Below, one piece after another: positions 16,930 to 25,697 of a stretch of 39,439 nt of DNA; position 1 is the first letter of the stretch, and each line of letters begins with the position of its first letter. Position numbers and translations under genes: made by a program. Origin of the DNA: Prosthecobacter sp. (GTDB lineage: Bacteria > Verrucomicrobiota > Verrucomicrobiia > Verrucomicrobiales > Verrucomicrobiaceae); NCBI RefSeq assembly GCF_014879935.1, contig NZ_JACSRD010000177.1:1-39439 (forward strand), given 5' to 3'. Below the pieces are notes generated by a model. The model was not told the DNA's origin, did not search any database, and saw only the letters and a list, made by a program, of their open reading frames with translations.

Positions 16930-18206
16930 ACACCACCCTGACTCTCGACGAAACTCCCGCCATTCCGCAGGCCAGCGCTGCCAAAACCGGTTTCTACGAG
17001 TGGCTCGTGCTGCAGAGCTTCAAACCCTTCGTGCATGGCGGCATGCGCATGATCTGGCCAGACGGCCGCACACGCGTGTTTGGCGCTCCGGGGGCCAAAG
17101 TGACGGCGGAGATGCGCATCCGCAGCATGGACTTCTTCAAGCGCTGCGCCCTTTACGGCAACGTCGGCTTTGGCGAGGCCTACGTCGATGGCGATTGGGA
17201 CACCGACAGCATCGCGGACGTGATCTCGTGGTTCATTCTGAACCTGTCGAAGACCCAGGGCTCGCGCACCTCGTCGGGCAAGGTGGCGTTCGTGAACTTC
17301 CTCAACGTCGTGAATCGCATCCAGCACCTGCTGCGGCCGAACAGCGTCACCACGAGCCGCCGGAACATCGCGGAGCACTACGACCTCGGAAACGACTTCT
17401 ACTCCCTCTGGCTCGACGAGACCATGACCTACTCTGCCGCGCGGTTTGAATATGCCGGGCAGCCGCTCGCGGAGGCGCAGGCGTCGAAATACGAGGCGCT
17501 GTGCCAGAAGCTCCAGCTCAAACCGGGCGATCACGTGCTCGAAATCGGCGGTGGCTGGGGCGGATTCTCCTGCCACGCGGCGAAACACCACGGCGTGCGC
17601 GTCACCGCCGTCACCATCTCGCAGGAGCAGCACAAATTCGCCACCGAGCGCGTCGCGCGTGAAGGTTTGTCGGATCAAATCGAGATACGCCTTCAAGATT
17701 ACCGCCACATCACCGGCCAGTTCGACAAGATCGCCTCGATCGAGATGCTGGAGGCTGTTGGCGACCAATTTTTGGAGACCTACTTCGCGAAATGCGCCGA
17801 GGTGTTAAAGCCGGAAGGCCTGCTGGCCTTCCAGATGATCACCGTGGCCGACTGCCAGCACCAGGACCTGCGCAAAGGCGTGGATTGGATTCAAAAGCAC
17901 ATCTTCCCCGGCTCGCTGCTGCTCAGCGTTGGCCGTGTGAACCAGGCCATCAACCGCACGAGCGATCTCTTCATGCATGGCCTCGAAGACCTCGGCGCTT
18001 CGTATGCCAAAACGCTGCGGCTGTGGTTTGAGCGCTTCAACGCGAAGCTCGCGGAAGTGAAGGCGCAGGGTTTTGACGAGTGCTTCATCCGCAAGTGGAA
18101 CTACTACCTGCAGTACTGCGAGGCGGCCTTTGCCACGCGGAACATCAGCGTCGTGCAGGCGGTGTACACGCGGCCGAACAACGCCACGCTCCATCAAGCC
18201 TTCTAA
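16926..18206 (+). CDS. CFA-synthase-type SAM methyltransferase (FAD-linked subgroup)
   Basis: This 426-residue protein has an N-terminal all-helical domain (about 25-140) and a SAM-dependent methyltransferase domain. Its motif I is VLEIGGGWGGF (204-214), preceded by HYDLGNDFYSLWLDETMTYS. It would transfer a methyl group from SAM to the double bond of a phospholipid acyl chain. Compared with E. coli Cfa from memory, Glu239 is kept (Glu276), but Cys139 becomes Ala171 and His266 becomes Gln303; both residues help bind bicarbonate in E. coli. Gln at the second site also occurs, as I recall, in plant FAD-fused synthases. The product could therefore be a cyclopropane, a methylene or a methyl chain. 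It overlaps the DUF1365 stop by four bases. Confidence 0.9.
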   Translation: MNTTLTLDETPAIPQASAAKTGFYEWLVLQSFKPFVHGGMRMIWPDGRTRVFGAPGAKVTAEMRIRSMDFFKRCALYGNVGFGEAYVDGDWDTDSIADVISWFILNLSKTQGSRTSSGKVAFVNFLNVVNRIQHLLRPNSVTTSRRNIAEHYDLGNDFYSLWLDETMTYSAARFEYAGQPLAEAQASKYEALCQKLQLKPGDHVLEIGGGWGGFSCHAAKHHGVRVTAVTISQEQHKFATERVAREGLSDQIEIRLQDYRHITGQFDKIASIEMLEAVGDQFLETYFAKCAEVLKPEGLLAFQMITVADCQHQDLRKGVDWIQKHIFPGSLLLSVGRVNQAINRTSDLFMHGLEDLGASYAKTLRLWFERFNAKLAEVKAQGFDECFIRKWNYYLQYCEAAFATRNISVVQAVYTRPNNATLHQAF

Positions 18207-18211
18207 ACGTC

Positions 18212-18544
18212 ATGATCTGGTTCCTGCGCTGCTTTTTCATCGTCGTGCTGGTGTCGATGCTCGCGGTCACGAGCTGGGCCTCGATGAATTGCGCCCTGTG
18301 GGACATTCCTGGCAGTGTCGGCGGTCATCCGTGGTTCATCGCCACGTTGTTCGACACTTACTGGGCGTTTTTGACCTTCTACTGCTGGGTCGCTTACAAG
18401 GAGCGCACGTGGCTGGCACGCGTCGGCTGGCTTTTGGGCATCCTGCTGCTCGGAAACATCGTCATGGCCGCCTACATGCTCATCGAGCTCTTCCGCGTGC
18501 GGCCTGATGCGCGGATGGAGGATCTGCTTTTGCGCCAGTCATGA
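18212..18544 (+). CDS. DUF1475 small membrane protein
   Basis: This 110-residue protein has three predicted membrane segments: about 3-21 (LRCFFIVVLVSMLAVTSWA), 44-62 (ATLFDTYWAFLTFYCWVAY) and 72-92 (GWLLGILLLGNIVMAAYMLI). The pattern PWFIATLFDTYWAFLTFYCWVAYKE followed by WLLGILLLGNIVMAAYMLIELF matches what I recall of DUF1475. The frame is open from 18080, but the ATG at 18212 follows the methyltransferase stop by five bases and gives a membrane-protein start. Its function is unknown; the company suggests membrane lipid modification. Its stop overlaps the ATG of the next gene. Confidence 0.8.
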   Translation: MIWFLRCFFIVVLVSMLAVTSWASMNCALWDIPGSVGGHPWFIATLFDTYWAFLTFYCWVAYKERTWLARVGWLLGILLLGNIVMAAYMLIELFRVRPDARMEDLLLRQS

Positions 18545-19041
18545 CGGAAGCCGTCCAGCATGAATCTCTCTGGCGGCGCTGGGTGCTGAACCCTGTGATC
18601 ACGCAGCTCACCCAGGGTATCACGGCTGCCAAAATCGCGCAGGCCATCGCTTTTGGCGTGACGATCGGCGTGTTCCCGCTGCTCGGCACGCCGACCTTGC
18701 TCTCGCTGGCGATTGGTGTGCCGCTGAAGCTGAACCAGCCGGTGCTGCAGGTGTTTCGCGAGCTGAGTTATCCGCTGCAACTCGCCACGGTGCTCCTGTT
18801 CATGCGCGCCGGCGAGTCGCTGTTCGGCGCCGAGCATGTGCCGTTGTCGATACCGATGCTCATGGAGCGGTTTTTTGCCGCGCCGGGCCAGTTTCTCGCT
18901 GACTTCGGCATGATCGGTCTTTATGCCGTGGTGGTGTGGCTGCTCATCGCGCCGATTTTGTTTGGCGTGATCTATTTCATCAGCCGGCCGGTCATTGAGC
19001 GGCTTTCGCAACGTCTTCCCCGCACCCGCCATGCCTCCTGA
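18541..19041 (+). CDS. DUF2062 membrane protein
   Basis: This 166-residue protein belongs to DUF2062, shown by IAQAIAFGVTIGVFPLLGTPTLLSLAIG and by LNQPVLQVFRELSYPLQLATVLLF. It has three to four hydrophobic helices and a basic C-terminus (RLSQRLPRTRHAS). DUF2062 proteins are short membrane proteins of unknown role, often found with lipid or glycosyltransferase genes. It begins with ATGA overlapping the DUF1475 stop, and its last codons overlap the start of the DUF1295 gene (19031), so translational coupling is likely. Confidence 0.87.
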   Translation: MTEAVQHESLWRRWVLNPVITQLTQGITAAKIAQAIAFGVTIGVFPLLGTPTLLSLAIGVPLKLNQPVLQVFRELSYPLQLATVLLFMRAGESLFGAEHVPLSIPMLMERFFAAPGQFLADFGMIGLYAVVVWLLIAPILFGVIYFISRPVIERLSQRLPRTRHAS

Positions 19042-19822
19042 TTTCTGGTTTCTCATCGCTCTCGGCACGGCCATCGCAGTGCTGCTGTTTGGCCTTACCT
19101 GGCTGCTCAGCCTGCGGCTGAACAACTTCAGCTTCGTCGATGTGACATGGTCCTACGCGCTCGCGGTGATCGCTCCGGTGTATGCGTGGCTCGGCGGTGG
19201 TCTGCCGCCGCGCAGGCATCTTGCGCTAGCCATGGCGACGGTGTGGAGCCTGCGTTTGGGCACCTACCTCTTCTTCCGCGTCAAAAAACACCATCCGCAC
19301 GAAGACGTGCGCTACGAGGTGCTGCGGGAGAAGTGGAAGGGCAGCCTGGCGCGCAGTTTCTTCTTTTTCTTCCAGGCGCAGGCCGTGCTGATCGTGCTGC
19401 TGTCGGTGCCCGTGCTGCTCGCATGTGTGAATCCAGCGGCGGAGTTATCAGGTTTCGAAATCATCGGTTTTGTCGTTTGGGCGGTTGGCGTGGGGGGTGA
19501 AGCGCTCAGCGATGCGCAGATGAAGCGATTCAAAGCCGATCCGGCCAGCAAGGGCAAAGTCTGTCAGATCGGCCTGTGGCGCTATTCGCGGCATCCAAAC
19601 TACTTTTTCGAGTCGGTCGTGTGGTGGGGCTTCTGGCTCTTTGCCTGCGGTTCACCGTGGGGCTGGGCCACGATCTACGCGCCGGCGATGATTCTGTATT
19701 TTCTGCTTCGTGTCACAGGCATCCCGCTCACGGAGGAATGCGCGGTGCAGTCGAAGGGCGACGCCTACCGCGAGTATCAACGCACCACGAGCGCCTTCGT
19801 GCCGTGGTTTCCGAAAAACTGA
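19031..19822 (+). CDS. DUF1295 (steroid 5-alpha-reductase-like) membrane enzyme
   Basis: This 263-residue integral membrane protein has about six hydrophobic helices. The C-terminal region has the DUF1295 / 5-alpha-reductase signature: CQIGLWRYSRHPNYFFESVVWWGFW (about 177-201), then GIPLTEECAVQSKGDAYREYQRTTSAFVPW. Related eukaryotic enzymes reduce a C=C bond with NADPH, and isoprenylcysteine methyltransferases share the fold; the bacterial DUF1295 reaction is not established. In this cluster, reduction of a methylated, unsaturated chain would be logical. The ATG at 19031 lies inside the end of the DUF2062 gene. The gap to the next gene is 36 bases, the largest in the cluster. Confidence 0.88.
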   Translation: MPPDFWFLIALGTAIAVLLFGLTWLLSLRLNNFSFVDVTWSYALAVIAPVYAWLGGGLPPRRHLALAMATVWSLRLGTYLFFRVKKHHPHEDVRYEVLREKWKGSLARSFFFFFQAQAVLIVLLSVPVLLACVNPAAELSGFEIIGFVVWAVGVGGEALSDAQMKRFKADPASKGKVCQIGLWRYSRHPNYFFESVVWWGFWLFACGSPWGWATIYAPAMILYFLLRVTGIPLTEECAVQSKGDAYREYQRTTSAFVPWFPKN

Positions 19823-19858
19823 ATCCACCCGCCGATCCCAAGCGAACTCCGCACCGTC

Positions 19859-20896
19859 ATGAGCACCATCAACGCCATCCTCGCCAAGAACATCCTCCCT
19901 GATGCCATGATCCGGCTCGGCATCCGCCAGCGCCTCGCGGAGACGCTGCGAGAGAACAAACAGCCCACCGTCGAGGCCCAGCGCGCAGCCTTGCTGCGCT
20001 ACGTGCAGGAGCTGAAGCAGATGCCCGTCGCCATCGCGACCGACGAGGCCAACCAGCAACACTACGAGGTGCCGACGCGCTTCTACCAGCTCGTGCTCGG
20101 CAAGCGTTTGAAGTACAGCAGCGGCTACTGGCCGGATGAATCGACCACGTTTGATGAATCCGAGGCGGCGATGCTCCAACTGACCTGTGAGCGTGCCGAA
20201 TTGCAGGACGGACAGCGCATACTTGAGCTCGGCTGCGGCTGGGGCTCGCTGTCGCTCTGGATGGCGGAGCATTATCCGAATGCGCAGATCACCAGCGTCT
20301 CGAATTCACGCACGCAGAAGCAGTTCATCGACGCCGAGGCGGCCAAACGCGGCCTGAAGAACCTCACCATCATCACCGCGAACATGATCCACTTTGAAGG
20401 CGTGGGCGAAGGCGTCTTCGACCGCTGCGTGTCGGTGGAGATGTTCGAGCACATGAAAAACTACCAGGAGCTGCTGCGCCGCATCTCCACGTGGTTGAAG
20501 CCGGGTGGGAAGCTCTTCGTGCACATCTTCACGCACCGCGAATACGCCTACCACTACGAGGTGCGCAGCGATGACGACTGGATGGCGAAATACTTCTTCA
20601 CCGGCGGCCAGATGCCCAGCGACGACCTGCTGCTCTACTTCCAGGACCATCTGCGCATCGAGGACCACTGGTGTGTCTGCGGTCAGCATTACAGCCGCAC
20701 CAGCGAGGCCTGGCTGGCGAACATGGACGCGCACAAGGCCGAAATCCTGCCGCTGTTCGCCGAAACCTACGGCAAAGAAAATGTCACGCGCTGGTGGGTG
20801 TGGTGGCGTCTGTTCTTTCTCGCTTGCGCCGAGCTGTGGGGCTATCGCGGCGGCGAGGAGTGGATCGTTTCGCACTATCGCTTCGTGAAGCCATGA
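19859..20896 (+). CDS. Coclaurine-N-methyltransferase-like / CFA-superfamily methyltransferase
   Basis: This 345-residue SAM-dependent methyltransferase has motif [15 protein letters not shown] (121-134), preceded by [24 protein letters not shown]. Its C-terminal half ([57 protein letters not shown]) follows the pattern of plant coclaurine N-methyltransferases and their bacterial relatives. Against E. coli Cfa the FEH glutamate (Glu197) and the active-site His (His222) are kept, while the Cys is Ser87. It therefore differs from the first methyltransferase of the cluster and probably acts on another step or substrate, perhaps a lipid acyl chain or an amine head group. It has a 36-base spacer before it, and its stop overlaps the ATG of the TPR gene. 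Confidence 0.88.
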   Translation: MSTINAILAKNILPDAMIRLGIRQRLAETLRENKQPTVEAQRAALLRYVQELKQMPVAIATDEANQQHYEVPTRFYQLVLGKRLKYSSGYWPDESTTFDESEAAMLQLTCERAELQDGQRILELGCGWGSLSLWMAEHYPNAQITSVSNSRTQKQFIDAEAAKRGLKNLTIITANMIHFEGVGEGVFDRCVSVEMFEHMKNYQELLRRISTWLKPGGKLFVHIFTHREYAYHYEVRSDDDWMAKYFFTGGQMPSDDLLLYFQDHLRIEDHWCVCGQHYSRTSEAWLANMDAHKAEILPLFAETYGKENVTRWWVWWRLFFLACAELWGYRGGEEWIVSHYRFVKP

Positions 20897-21642
20897 AGAT
20901 CCCGCCTGTCATCTGCAGTTTGATTCTGAGCGCAGCTTCTGCCTTTGGAAACTTTGCGGAGCTGGTGAGACAGGGCGACGAATACGATGCCCAGTTCAAA
21001 GCGGAGGCGGCGCTGCAATACTACCTGCCAGCGGAAAAGTTGAAGCCGGATGATGCCGCACTGCTGGTGAAGATCGCGCGGCAGTATGTTTATCGGATGT
21101 CGGAGCTGTCGTCGAAGGCCGACCAGTTGAAGTCAGGCCGCACGGCGCTCGACTATGCCGAGCGTGCGGTGAAGCTGGCTCCGAACGAGTGCGACTCGCA
21201 TCTCGCGCTGGCAATCTGCCTCGGCAAGCTGACGCCGCTGATGAGCAACAAGGAAGGCATCGAGGCCTCACGCCGGATCAAGTCCGCCGCTGAGACGGCG
21301 GTGAAGCTCAATCCCAAAAACGACTACGCCTGGCATCTGCTCGGCCGCTGGCATCAGGAACTGGCCCAGATCGGCGGTGTCACGCGTGCGGTGGCCTTGA
21401 TCGTGTATGGCGGGCTTCCTTCGGCTTCGTATGACGAGGCCGTGCGTTGTTTTCAAAAGGCGAACTCGCTGAATCCTGCCCGGCTGCTGCATGTGATTGA
21501 GCTTGGCCGCACCTATGCGCTCATGGGGCGTGAGGAAGAAGCTCGAAACTGGATCCATCGCGGTCTGGCGATGCCTGATCGCGAAAAGGACGATGCTGAG
21601 ACCAAGCAACGAGGCCGGAAGACACTGAAGACGCTCGGTTGA
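20893..21642 (+). CDS. Exported TPR protein of the lipid cluster
   Basis: This 249-residue protein begins at the ATG at 20893, which overlaps the stop of the methyltransferase gene (ATGA). A signal peptide (about 1-18, [13 protein letters not shown]) is followed by TPR-type helices: [55 protein letters not shown], and [40 protein letters not shown]. The repeat pattern resembles the regulator-of-microtubule-dynamics-like TPR group found in bacteria and mitochondria. It has no catalytic motif and may be a periplasmic adaptor. It is the last gene of the cluster; the convergent endonuclease/phosphatase gene ends 13 bases away. Confidence 0.82.
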   Translation: MKIPPVICSLILSAASAFGNFAELVRQGDEYDAQFKAEAALQYYLPAEKLKPDDAALLVKIARQYVYRMSELSSKADQLKSGRTALDYAERAVKLAPNECDSHLALAICLGKLTPLMSNKEGIEASRRIKSAAETAVKLNPKNDYAWHLLGRWHQELAQIGGVTRAVALIVYGGLPSASYDEAVRCFQKANSLNPARLLHVIELGRTYALMGREEEARNWIHRGLAMPDREKDDAETKQRGRKTLKTLG

Positions 21643-21655
21643 GCGGACATCTGCC

Positions 21656-23272
21656 TCACAGGCCTTTCGGTTCCTGCAACGGGATGTCCACCACGCAGGG
21701 CGCATGATCGGAAAGACGGTGATCCACGTCGTCGAGAAATCCGCTCAGCGTCTCGCCAAAGTGCGGGGCGAGGCGATACGAGTGGTGGTCTGGCTGCGCC
21801 GAGGGCGGGGCTTTGACAAAGATCCAGTCCAGACGGCCGAGGCCGAAGGGGCCGATGGGGCGCTTCACCCGGAAACTCGGCGTCTGGCCCTTGATGGCCT
21901 TCTCGTTGGAGTTCGCCAGGGTGGCCGTGGAGCCGTTGATCGAGCGGTCACGGTCGCCCCGGAAGTCAAACCGGCCGCCATCGGCGAAGCGGAAGTCGCG
22001 CACACGGTTGAACAGGCTGCGGCTCCGGTTTGGCAGGATCACGGGAATGTGCGGCGCCATGGGGCTGTGGAGGTTTTTGACGTTGTTCAGCAAAATGCGG
22101 CCGGAGTTCACCACCACCGGCACGGTCATGAGCACGTTCATGCCGACGCCGAGCCAGGTCTCCGAATCCATGGTGGTGCGGGCCAGCACACGTCTGGCGG
22201 AGGTGGGACTGAGATCGACTTTTGACGTGTTGTGATCGCCCGCCATGACCACGGTGTGGGGGATGTCCTTGATGTAGCCGAGGATCTCCGCCATCTGCGC
22301 ATCCCGGTCCTGCGGCTGTGCTTTGATCTCCAGGTGGTTGTGGATGACCGTCAGTGTGTTGTCAGGCATGCCGGGCACATCGAGATCGACGCGGAAGAAG
22401 ATGCGGCCGCCGATCTTCATCTCCCGCACGGCCTTGTTCTCAAACACAATTTCGGCCGCGAATCGACGCGTGTCCTCCGTCAGCGCCGTCTCTGCTTTTT
22501 CTCCCTCAAACCAGTCGTATGGCTGGGTACGCAACTGGAAGCAGGTGGCGCTTTTGATCGGGTAACGCGACAGCACCGCGAGACCGAAGACGCCCTTGTA
22601 GCGGGCAGGATCAGGCTCCGCCGTGCCACTGTGGGCGGAAGAGGTCTCAAGGCCGAGCAGCACCGGGTCGATCTCGAGCTGCTGCGGCGCATAGGCGTAG
22701 TTCATTCCCAAAGCCTGGGCGATCTCACGCGCAGCGTCACGATAGCCGGACCGGGTCACGCCGAGGTCCATCTCCTGCAGCAAAATGACGTCAGCTGACG
22801 CCAGACGTTCCCGTTCGCGCAGCAATTCCTCACGCCGTTTGCCGTCGATGCCCGTGCCGAGCAGCTTTTCATAGGCTTCGGGTGAGCGCAGGGCCTGGGC
22901 AGCCTCGCGGACACGTAGAGACTTTTCAATGTTCCAGGTGGCCACCCGGATGAACTCGCCCAGCGAATCGTTTTGTGCGCGTGTGGGTCGTGCTCCGCGA
23001 TGCCAGGCCTCGTTTGAGATGATCGGCTGGTTGAAGAAACGCTGCAGCTTGCCTTCCAGTGCCCCATCGGGTTTGGGCTGCCTTGCCAGGCTCTTGAGTT
23101 CTTCCAGCGTGAGAAAATCTGTTCCCTGATGACGCGGGCCGCTTCTGGCAAACCCGCGCACCGGCTCACGTGTGGCGACCTGGGTGTGCTTGATGTTCGT
23201 CTTTGGCAGCGTCCCGCAGGCGGCCAGCAGCAGCGGGAATGAGAGCAGCGATTTCAGCAGGCAATGGTTCAT
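21656..23272 (-). CDS. Endonuclease/exonuclease/phosphatase-fold lipoprotein
   Basis: The 538-residue product starts at the ATG at 23272 and has a lipoprotein signal (KSLLSFPLLLAAC, lipid Cys19). The frame is open further upstream, but that part overlaps the transketolase 3' end and lacks similarity. The catalytic core of the EEP superfamily is visible: WNIEK, LLQEMDLG (metal Glu), TVIHNHLE, VVMAGDHNT, RLDWIFV and LSDHAPCVVDI (final His). Such enzymes cleave phosphodiester or phosphomonoester bonds, in this case outside the cytoplasm; the substrate may be nucleic acid, a phospholipid or an inositol phosphate. It has its own promoter or is read through from transketolase, although a terminator lies between them. 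Confidence 0.85.
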   Translation of the reverse strand: MNHCLLKSLLSFPLLLAACGTLPKTNIKHTQVATREPVRGFARSGPRHQGTDFLTLEELKSLARQPKPDGALEGKLQRFFNQPIISNEAWHRGARPTRAQNDSLGEFIRVATWNIEKSLRVREAAQALRSPEAYEKLLGTGIDGKRREELLRERERLASADVILLQEMDLGVTRSGYRDAAREIAQALGMNYAYAPQQLEIDPVLLGLETSSAHSGTAEPDPARYKGVFGLAVLSRYPIKSATCFQLRTQPYDWFEGEKAETALTEDTRRFAAEIVFENKAVREMKIGGRIFFRVDLDVPGMPDNTLTVIHNHLEIKAQPQDRDAQMAEILGYIKDIPHTVVMAGDHNTSKVDLSPTSARRVLARTTMDSETWLGVGMNVLMTVPVVVNSGRILLNNVKNLHSPMAPHIPVILPNRSRSLFNRVRDFRFADGGRFDFRGDRDRSINGSTATLANSNEKAIKGQTPSFRVKRPIGPFGLGRLDWIFVKAPPSAQPDHHSYRLAPHFGETLSGFLDDVDHRLSDHAPCVVDIPLQEPKGL

Positions 23273-23327
23273 GAGCGCCGCCGATCTTATCCGCGATTGT
23301 GCGGCGTGTCCCCTGAATCGAGCCAAA

Positions 23328-23355
23328 GAAAAAGGGAGGCTGTCGCCAGCCTCCC
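23328..23355 (-). terminator. Intrinsic terminator after transketolase
   Basis: GGGAGGCTG and CAGCCTCCC form a perfect 9-bp stem around a 4-base loop (23334-23355). On the minus strand it is followed by TTTTTC. It lies 26 bases after the transketolase stop and before the start of the lipoprotein gene. Confidence 0.9.
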
Positions 23356-23381
23356 TTCGTGAGTCTTGAGCCTCGTTTCGA

Positions 23382-25358
23382 TCAACCCAACGCAGCAGCC
23401 ACAGCGTCGCCGGTGATGCCGAGCTTCTTGAACACCTGATCGCCCGGGGCGCTGAGGCCGAAGCGGTCGATGGCGATGATCTGGCCCTGCGTGCCGACGT
23501 ATTTCCACCACAGACCAGACACGCCGGCCTCGATGGAGATGCGCTTGGTGCAGGAAGGCGGCAGCACTTCGTCGCGATAGGACTGCGGCTGACGGTCGAA
23601 GATCTCGAAGCATGGAAGGCTGACGACACGGACGCCTGGCTTGCCCTTGGCACCGGCGACCGCGTGCTGCACTTCGGACCCCGTGGCGATGACGATGGCT
23701 TCGAGCGGAGCGGTTTCCTTCACCAGGACGTAACCACCTTTCAGCGTGCCTTCGCGACGAGCGGCGGCGCTGGCACTGCCCTGATGCGGCAGGTCCTGGC
23801 GGCTGAGAGCCAGCAGGGTGGGGCCGTCAGCACGGCTGAAGGCGGCGGCGAACGCTGCTGCGCACTCCTCAGCGTCGCCGGGACGGATGACATCGAGATT
23901 CGGAATCACGCGCAGACCGCTGACGGTTTCCACCGGCTGATGCGTCGGGCCGTCCTCACCCACGCCGACGGAGTCATGCGTGAAGATGTAGGTGACTGGC
24001 AGCTTCGACAGCGCGGCCAGACGGATGCTGGGGCGGCAGTAGTCAGCGAAGACGAGGAAGGTGGCTCCGCTGGCAAGGAACAGGCCGTCGTAGGCCATGC
24101 CATTGCAGATCGCGGCCATCGCGTGCTCACGGATGCCGAACCAGATGTTGCGGCCCTTCGGATTGGCAGCGCTGAAGTCGCCACCGTCCTTGATGTAGTT
24201 CTTCGTGGAGCCGAAAAGGTCGGCGCTGCCAGTGGTGAGGTAAGGGATGGCCTTGGCGATGTGATTCAGGATCTCGCCGCCGCTGTTGCGGGTGGCGGCC
24301 TTGCCTTCGGCCGGATATTCCGGGATGAGCTTCAGCAGATCGGCGGCGCTCTGTTGGTGAGCGCGTGCGGCTTCGAGCTGCTTCGCCAGTTCCGGGTTCG
24401 CAGCCTCCCAGGCGTCGAATTTCTTCGTCCACTCAGCCTTGGCGGCACCACGCTTGGCCTTGAGATCGGCGAAATAGGCCCTGACCTCGTCGCTGACGTA
24501 GAAATGTGTGCCCTCAGGCAGGCCGAGGCCTTTCTTGGCCGCATCGATGAACTTCGCACCGCCTTCGCCGTGCGCCTTCGCGGTTCCGGCCACCTCGGGG
24601 ATGCCTTTGCCGATCAACGTCTTGGCGATGATGATCTTCGGCTTGCCGTTGTGGTTGTTCTTGGCCGTTTCGACCGCGCCGAGGATCGCGTCGAAGTCGT
24701 GACCGTCGATGGTCACGGCGTCCCAACCCATCGCGGTATAAAGCGCCTGAGCGTCCTCGCTTTGCGTCACCTTCGCCATGGCGTCGAGCGTGACGTCGTT
24801 GGAATCATAGATGACGATCAGATTGTCGAGGCCGTTGTGGGCGGCGAAGGCCACCGCTTCACGCGCCACGCCTTCCTGCAAGCAGCCGTCACCAGCCAGG
24901 GCGATGATGTGATTGTCCAGGATCGTGTGCTCCGCCGTGTTGTAGGTGGCAGCGGCCATCTTGCCGCTCAGGGCGAAACCGACCGCATTGCCGATGCCCT
25001 GGCCGAGCGGGCCGGTGGTGCACTCCACGCCGACGGTTTCAAACGACTCCGGGTGACCCGGCGTGTGGCTGCCCATCACGCGGAACTTGGTCAGCTCCTC
25101 CAGGGAAAGGTCATAGCCGCTGAGGTGCAGCCAGGAGTAGATGAACATCGAGCCATGGCCCGCGCTGAGGATGAAGCGGTCACGGTTCAGCCATTTCGGG
25201 TCGGCGGGATCGCACTGGAGGTTCTGGCCGAAGAGGACGGCACCGATTTCCGCCGTGCCGAGCGGCAGGCCGAGGTGGCCGGAGGAACACTTGTGGACCG
25301 CGTCCATGGCGAGGCCACGGGCTTGATTGGCAGCTTGGGCGAGCAGGGCTTTGTTCAT
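23382..25358 (-). CDS. tkt: Transketolase
   Basis: This 658-residue thiamine-diphosphate enzyme of the pentose-phosphate pathway moves two-carbon units between sugar phosphates. The N-terminal ThDP domain includes [34 protein letters not shown] and the ThDP/Mg motif GDGCLQEG...IYDSND. The pyrimidine domain contains [38 protein letters not shown] and LPHQG, and a C-terminal domain follows. The length matches bacterial transketolases. A linker of about 60 residues between the first two domains is unusually rich in Ala, Lys and Glu ([17 protein letters not shown]...). The start at 25358 gives the standard N-terminus. A strong terminator follows. Confidence 0.97.
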   Translation of the reverse strand: MNKALLAQAANQARGLAMDAVHKCSSGHLGLPLGTAEIGAVLFGQNLQCDPADPKWLNRDRFILSAGHGSMFIYSWLHLSGYDLSLEELTKFRVMGSHTPGHPESFETVGVECTTGPLGQGIGNAVGFALSGKMAAATYNTAEHTILDNHIIALAGDGCLQEGVAREAVAFAAHNGLDNLIVIYDSNDVTLDAMAKVTQSEDAQALYTAMGWDAVTIDGHDFDAILGAVETAKNNHNGKPKIIIAKTLIGKGIPEVAGTAKAHGEGGAKFIDAAKKGLGLPEGTHFYVSDEVRAYFADLKAKRGAAKAEWTKKFDAWEAANPELAKQLEAARAHQQSAADLLKLIPEYPAEGKAATRNSGGEILNHIAKAIPYLTTGSADLFGSTKNYIKDGGDFSAANPKGRNIWFGIREHAMAAICNGMAYDGLFLASGATFLVFADYCRPSIRLAALSKLPVTYIFTHDSVGVGEDGPTHQPVETVSGLRVIPNLDVIRPGDAEECAAAFAAAFSRADGPTLLALSRQDLPHQGSASAAARREGTLKGGYVLVKETAPLEAIVIATGSEVQHAVAGAKGKPGVRVVSLPCFEIFDRQPQSYRDEVLPPSCTKRISIEAGVSGLWWKYVGTQGQIIAIDRFGLSAPGDQVFKKLGITGDAVAAALG

Positions 25359-25697
25359 AAAGCAGAGAGCGAAGGGCTAAGGGCGTGGGTTTTGAGAAAG
25401 CGCCAGATGCGGCCGGGCGCGCGGGCGTGTTCCTTACTGGCACAAGGGGCGGTTTCAAGGTCGAAAAGTAGGGCGAATCGGACGTTTGAAAGGCATGCTG
25501 AACCATCACTCACGCCGCCGCTTTCTCGCGGCCGCCGCTTTGGCTTTCGGCTCGTCTTTGCTCGGCCAGAAAGCCGGCCATCGCCCGAACGCGATGCCGC
25601 CGGGAAAGTGCTCAATCCACGTGCCCGGATGCTGGTGAACATCAGCGCCAAGTCCGCCGACCTGCCTGCCCCATGGCCGCGCATGCTCACTCCCATC
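25359..25697. other. Gene-poor stretch with a short Tat-signal-like frame
   Basis: These 339 bases lie between the transketolase start and the end of the SGNH hydrolase gene, both on the minus strand, so they should hold the transketolase promoter. Frames open on both strands mostly read as Arg/Pro-rich noise. The only suggestive item is a plus-strand 47-codon frame at 25495-25638, listed separately. No tRNA or strong hairpin was seen. Confidence 0.5.
25495..25638 (+). CDS. Possible 47-residue Tat-signal-like peptide or gene remnant
   Basis: An ATG-TGA frame starts MLNHHSRRRFLAAAALAFG, then SSLLGQKAGHRPNAMPP, ending GKCSIHVPGCW. The SRRRFL string followed by a hydrophobic Ala-rich stretch is a good match to a twin-arginine signal, but the frame ends soon after. 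The next frame stays open but runs antisense to the SGNH gene, so simple frameshift repair does not restore a protein. It may be a leftover signal sequence from a deleted secreted protein, a real micro-protein, or chance. The AAGG before the ATG is too close to be an ideal ribosome site. Confidence 0.25.
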   Translation: MLNHHSRRRFLAAAALAFGSSLLGQKAGHRPNAMPPGKCSIHVPGCW

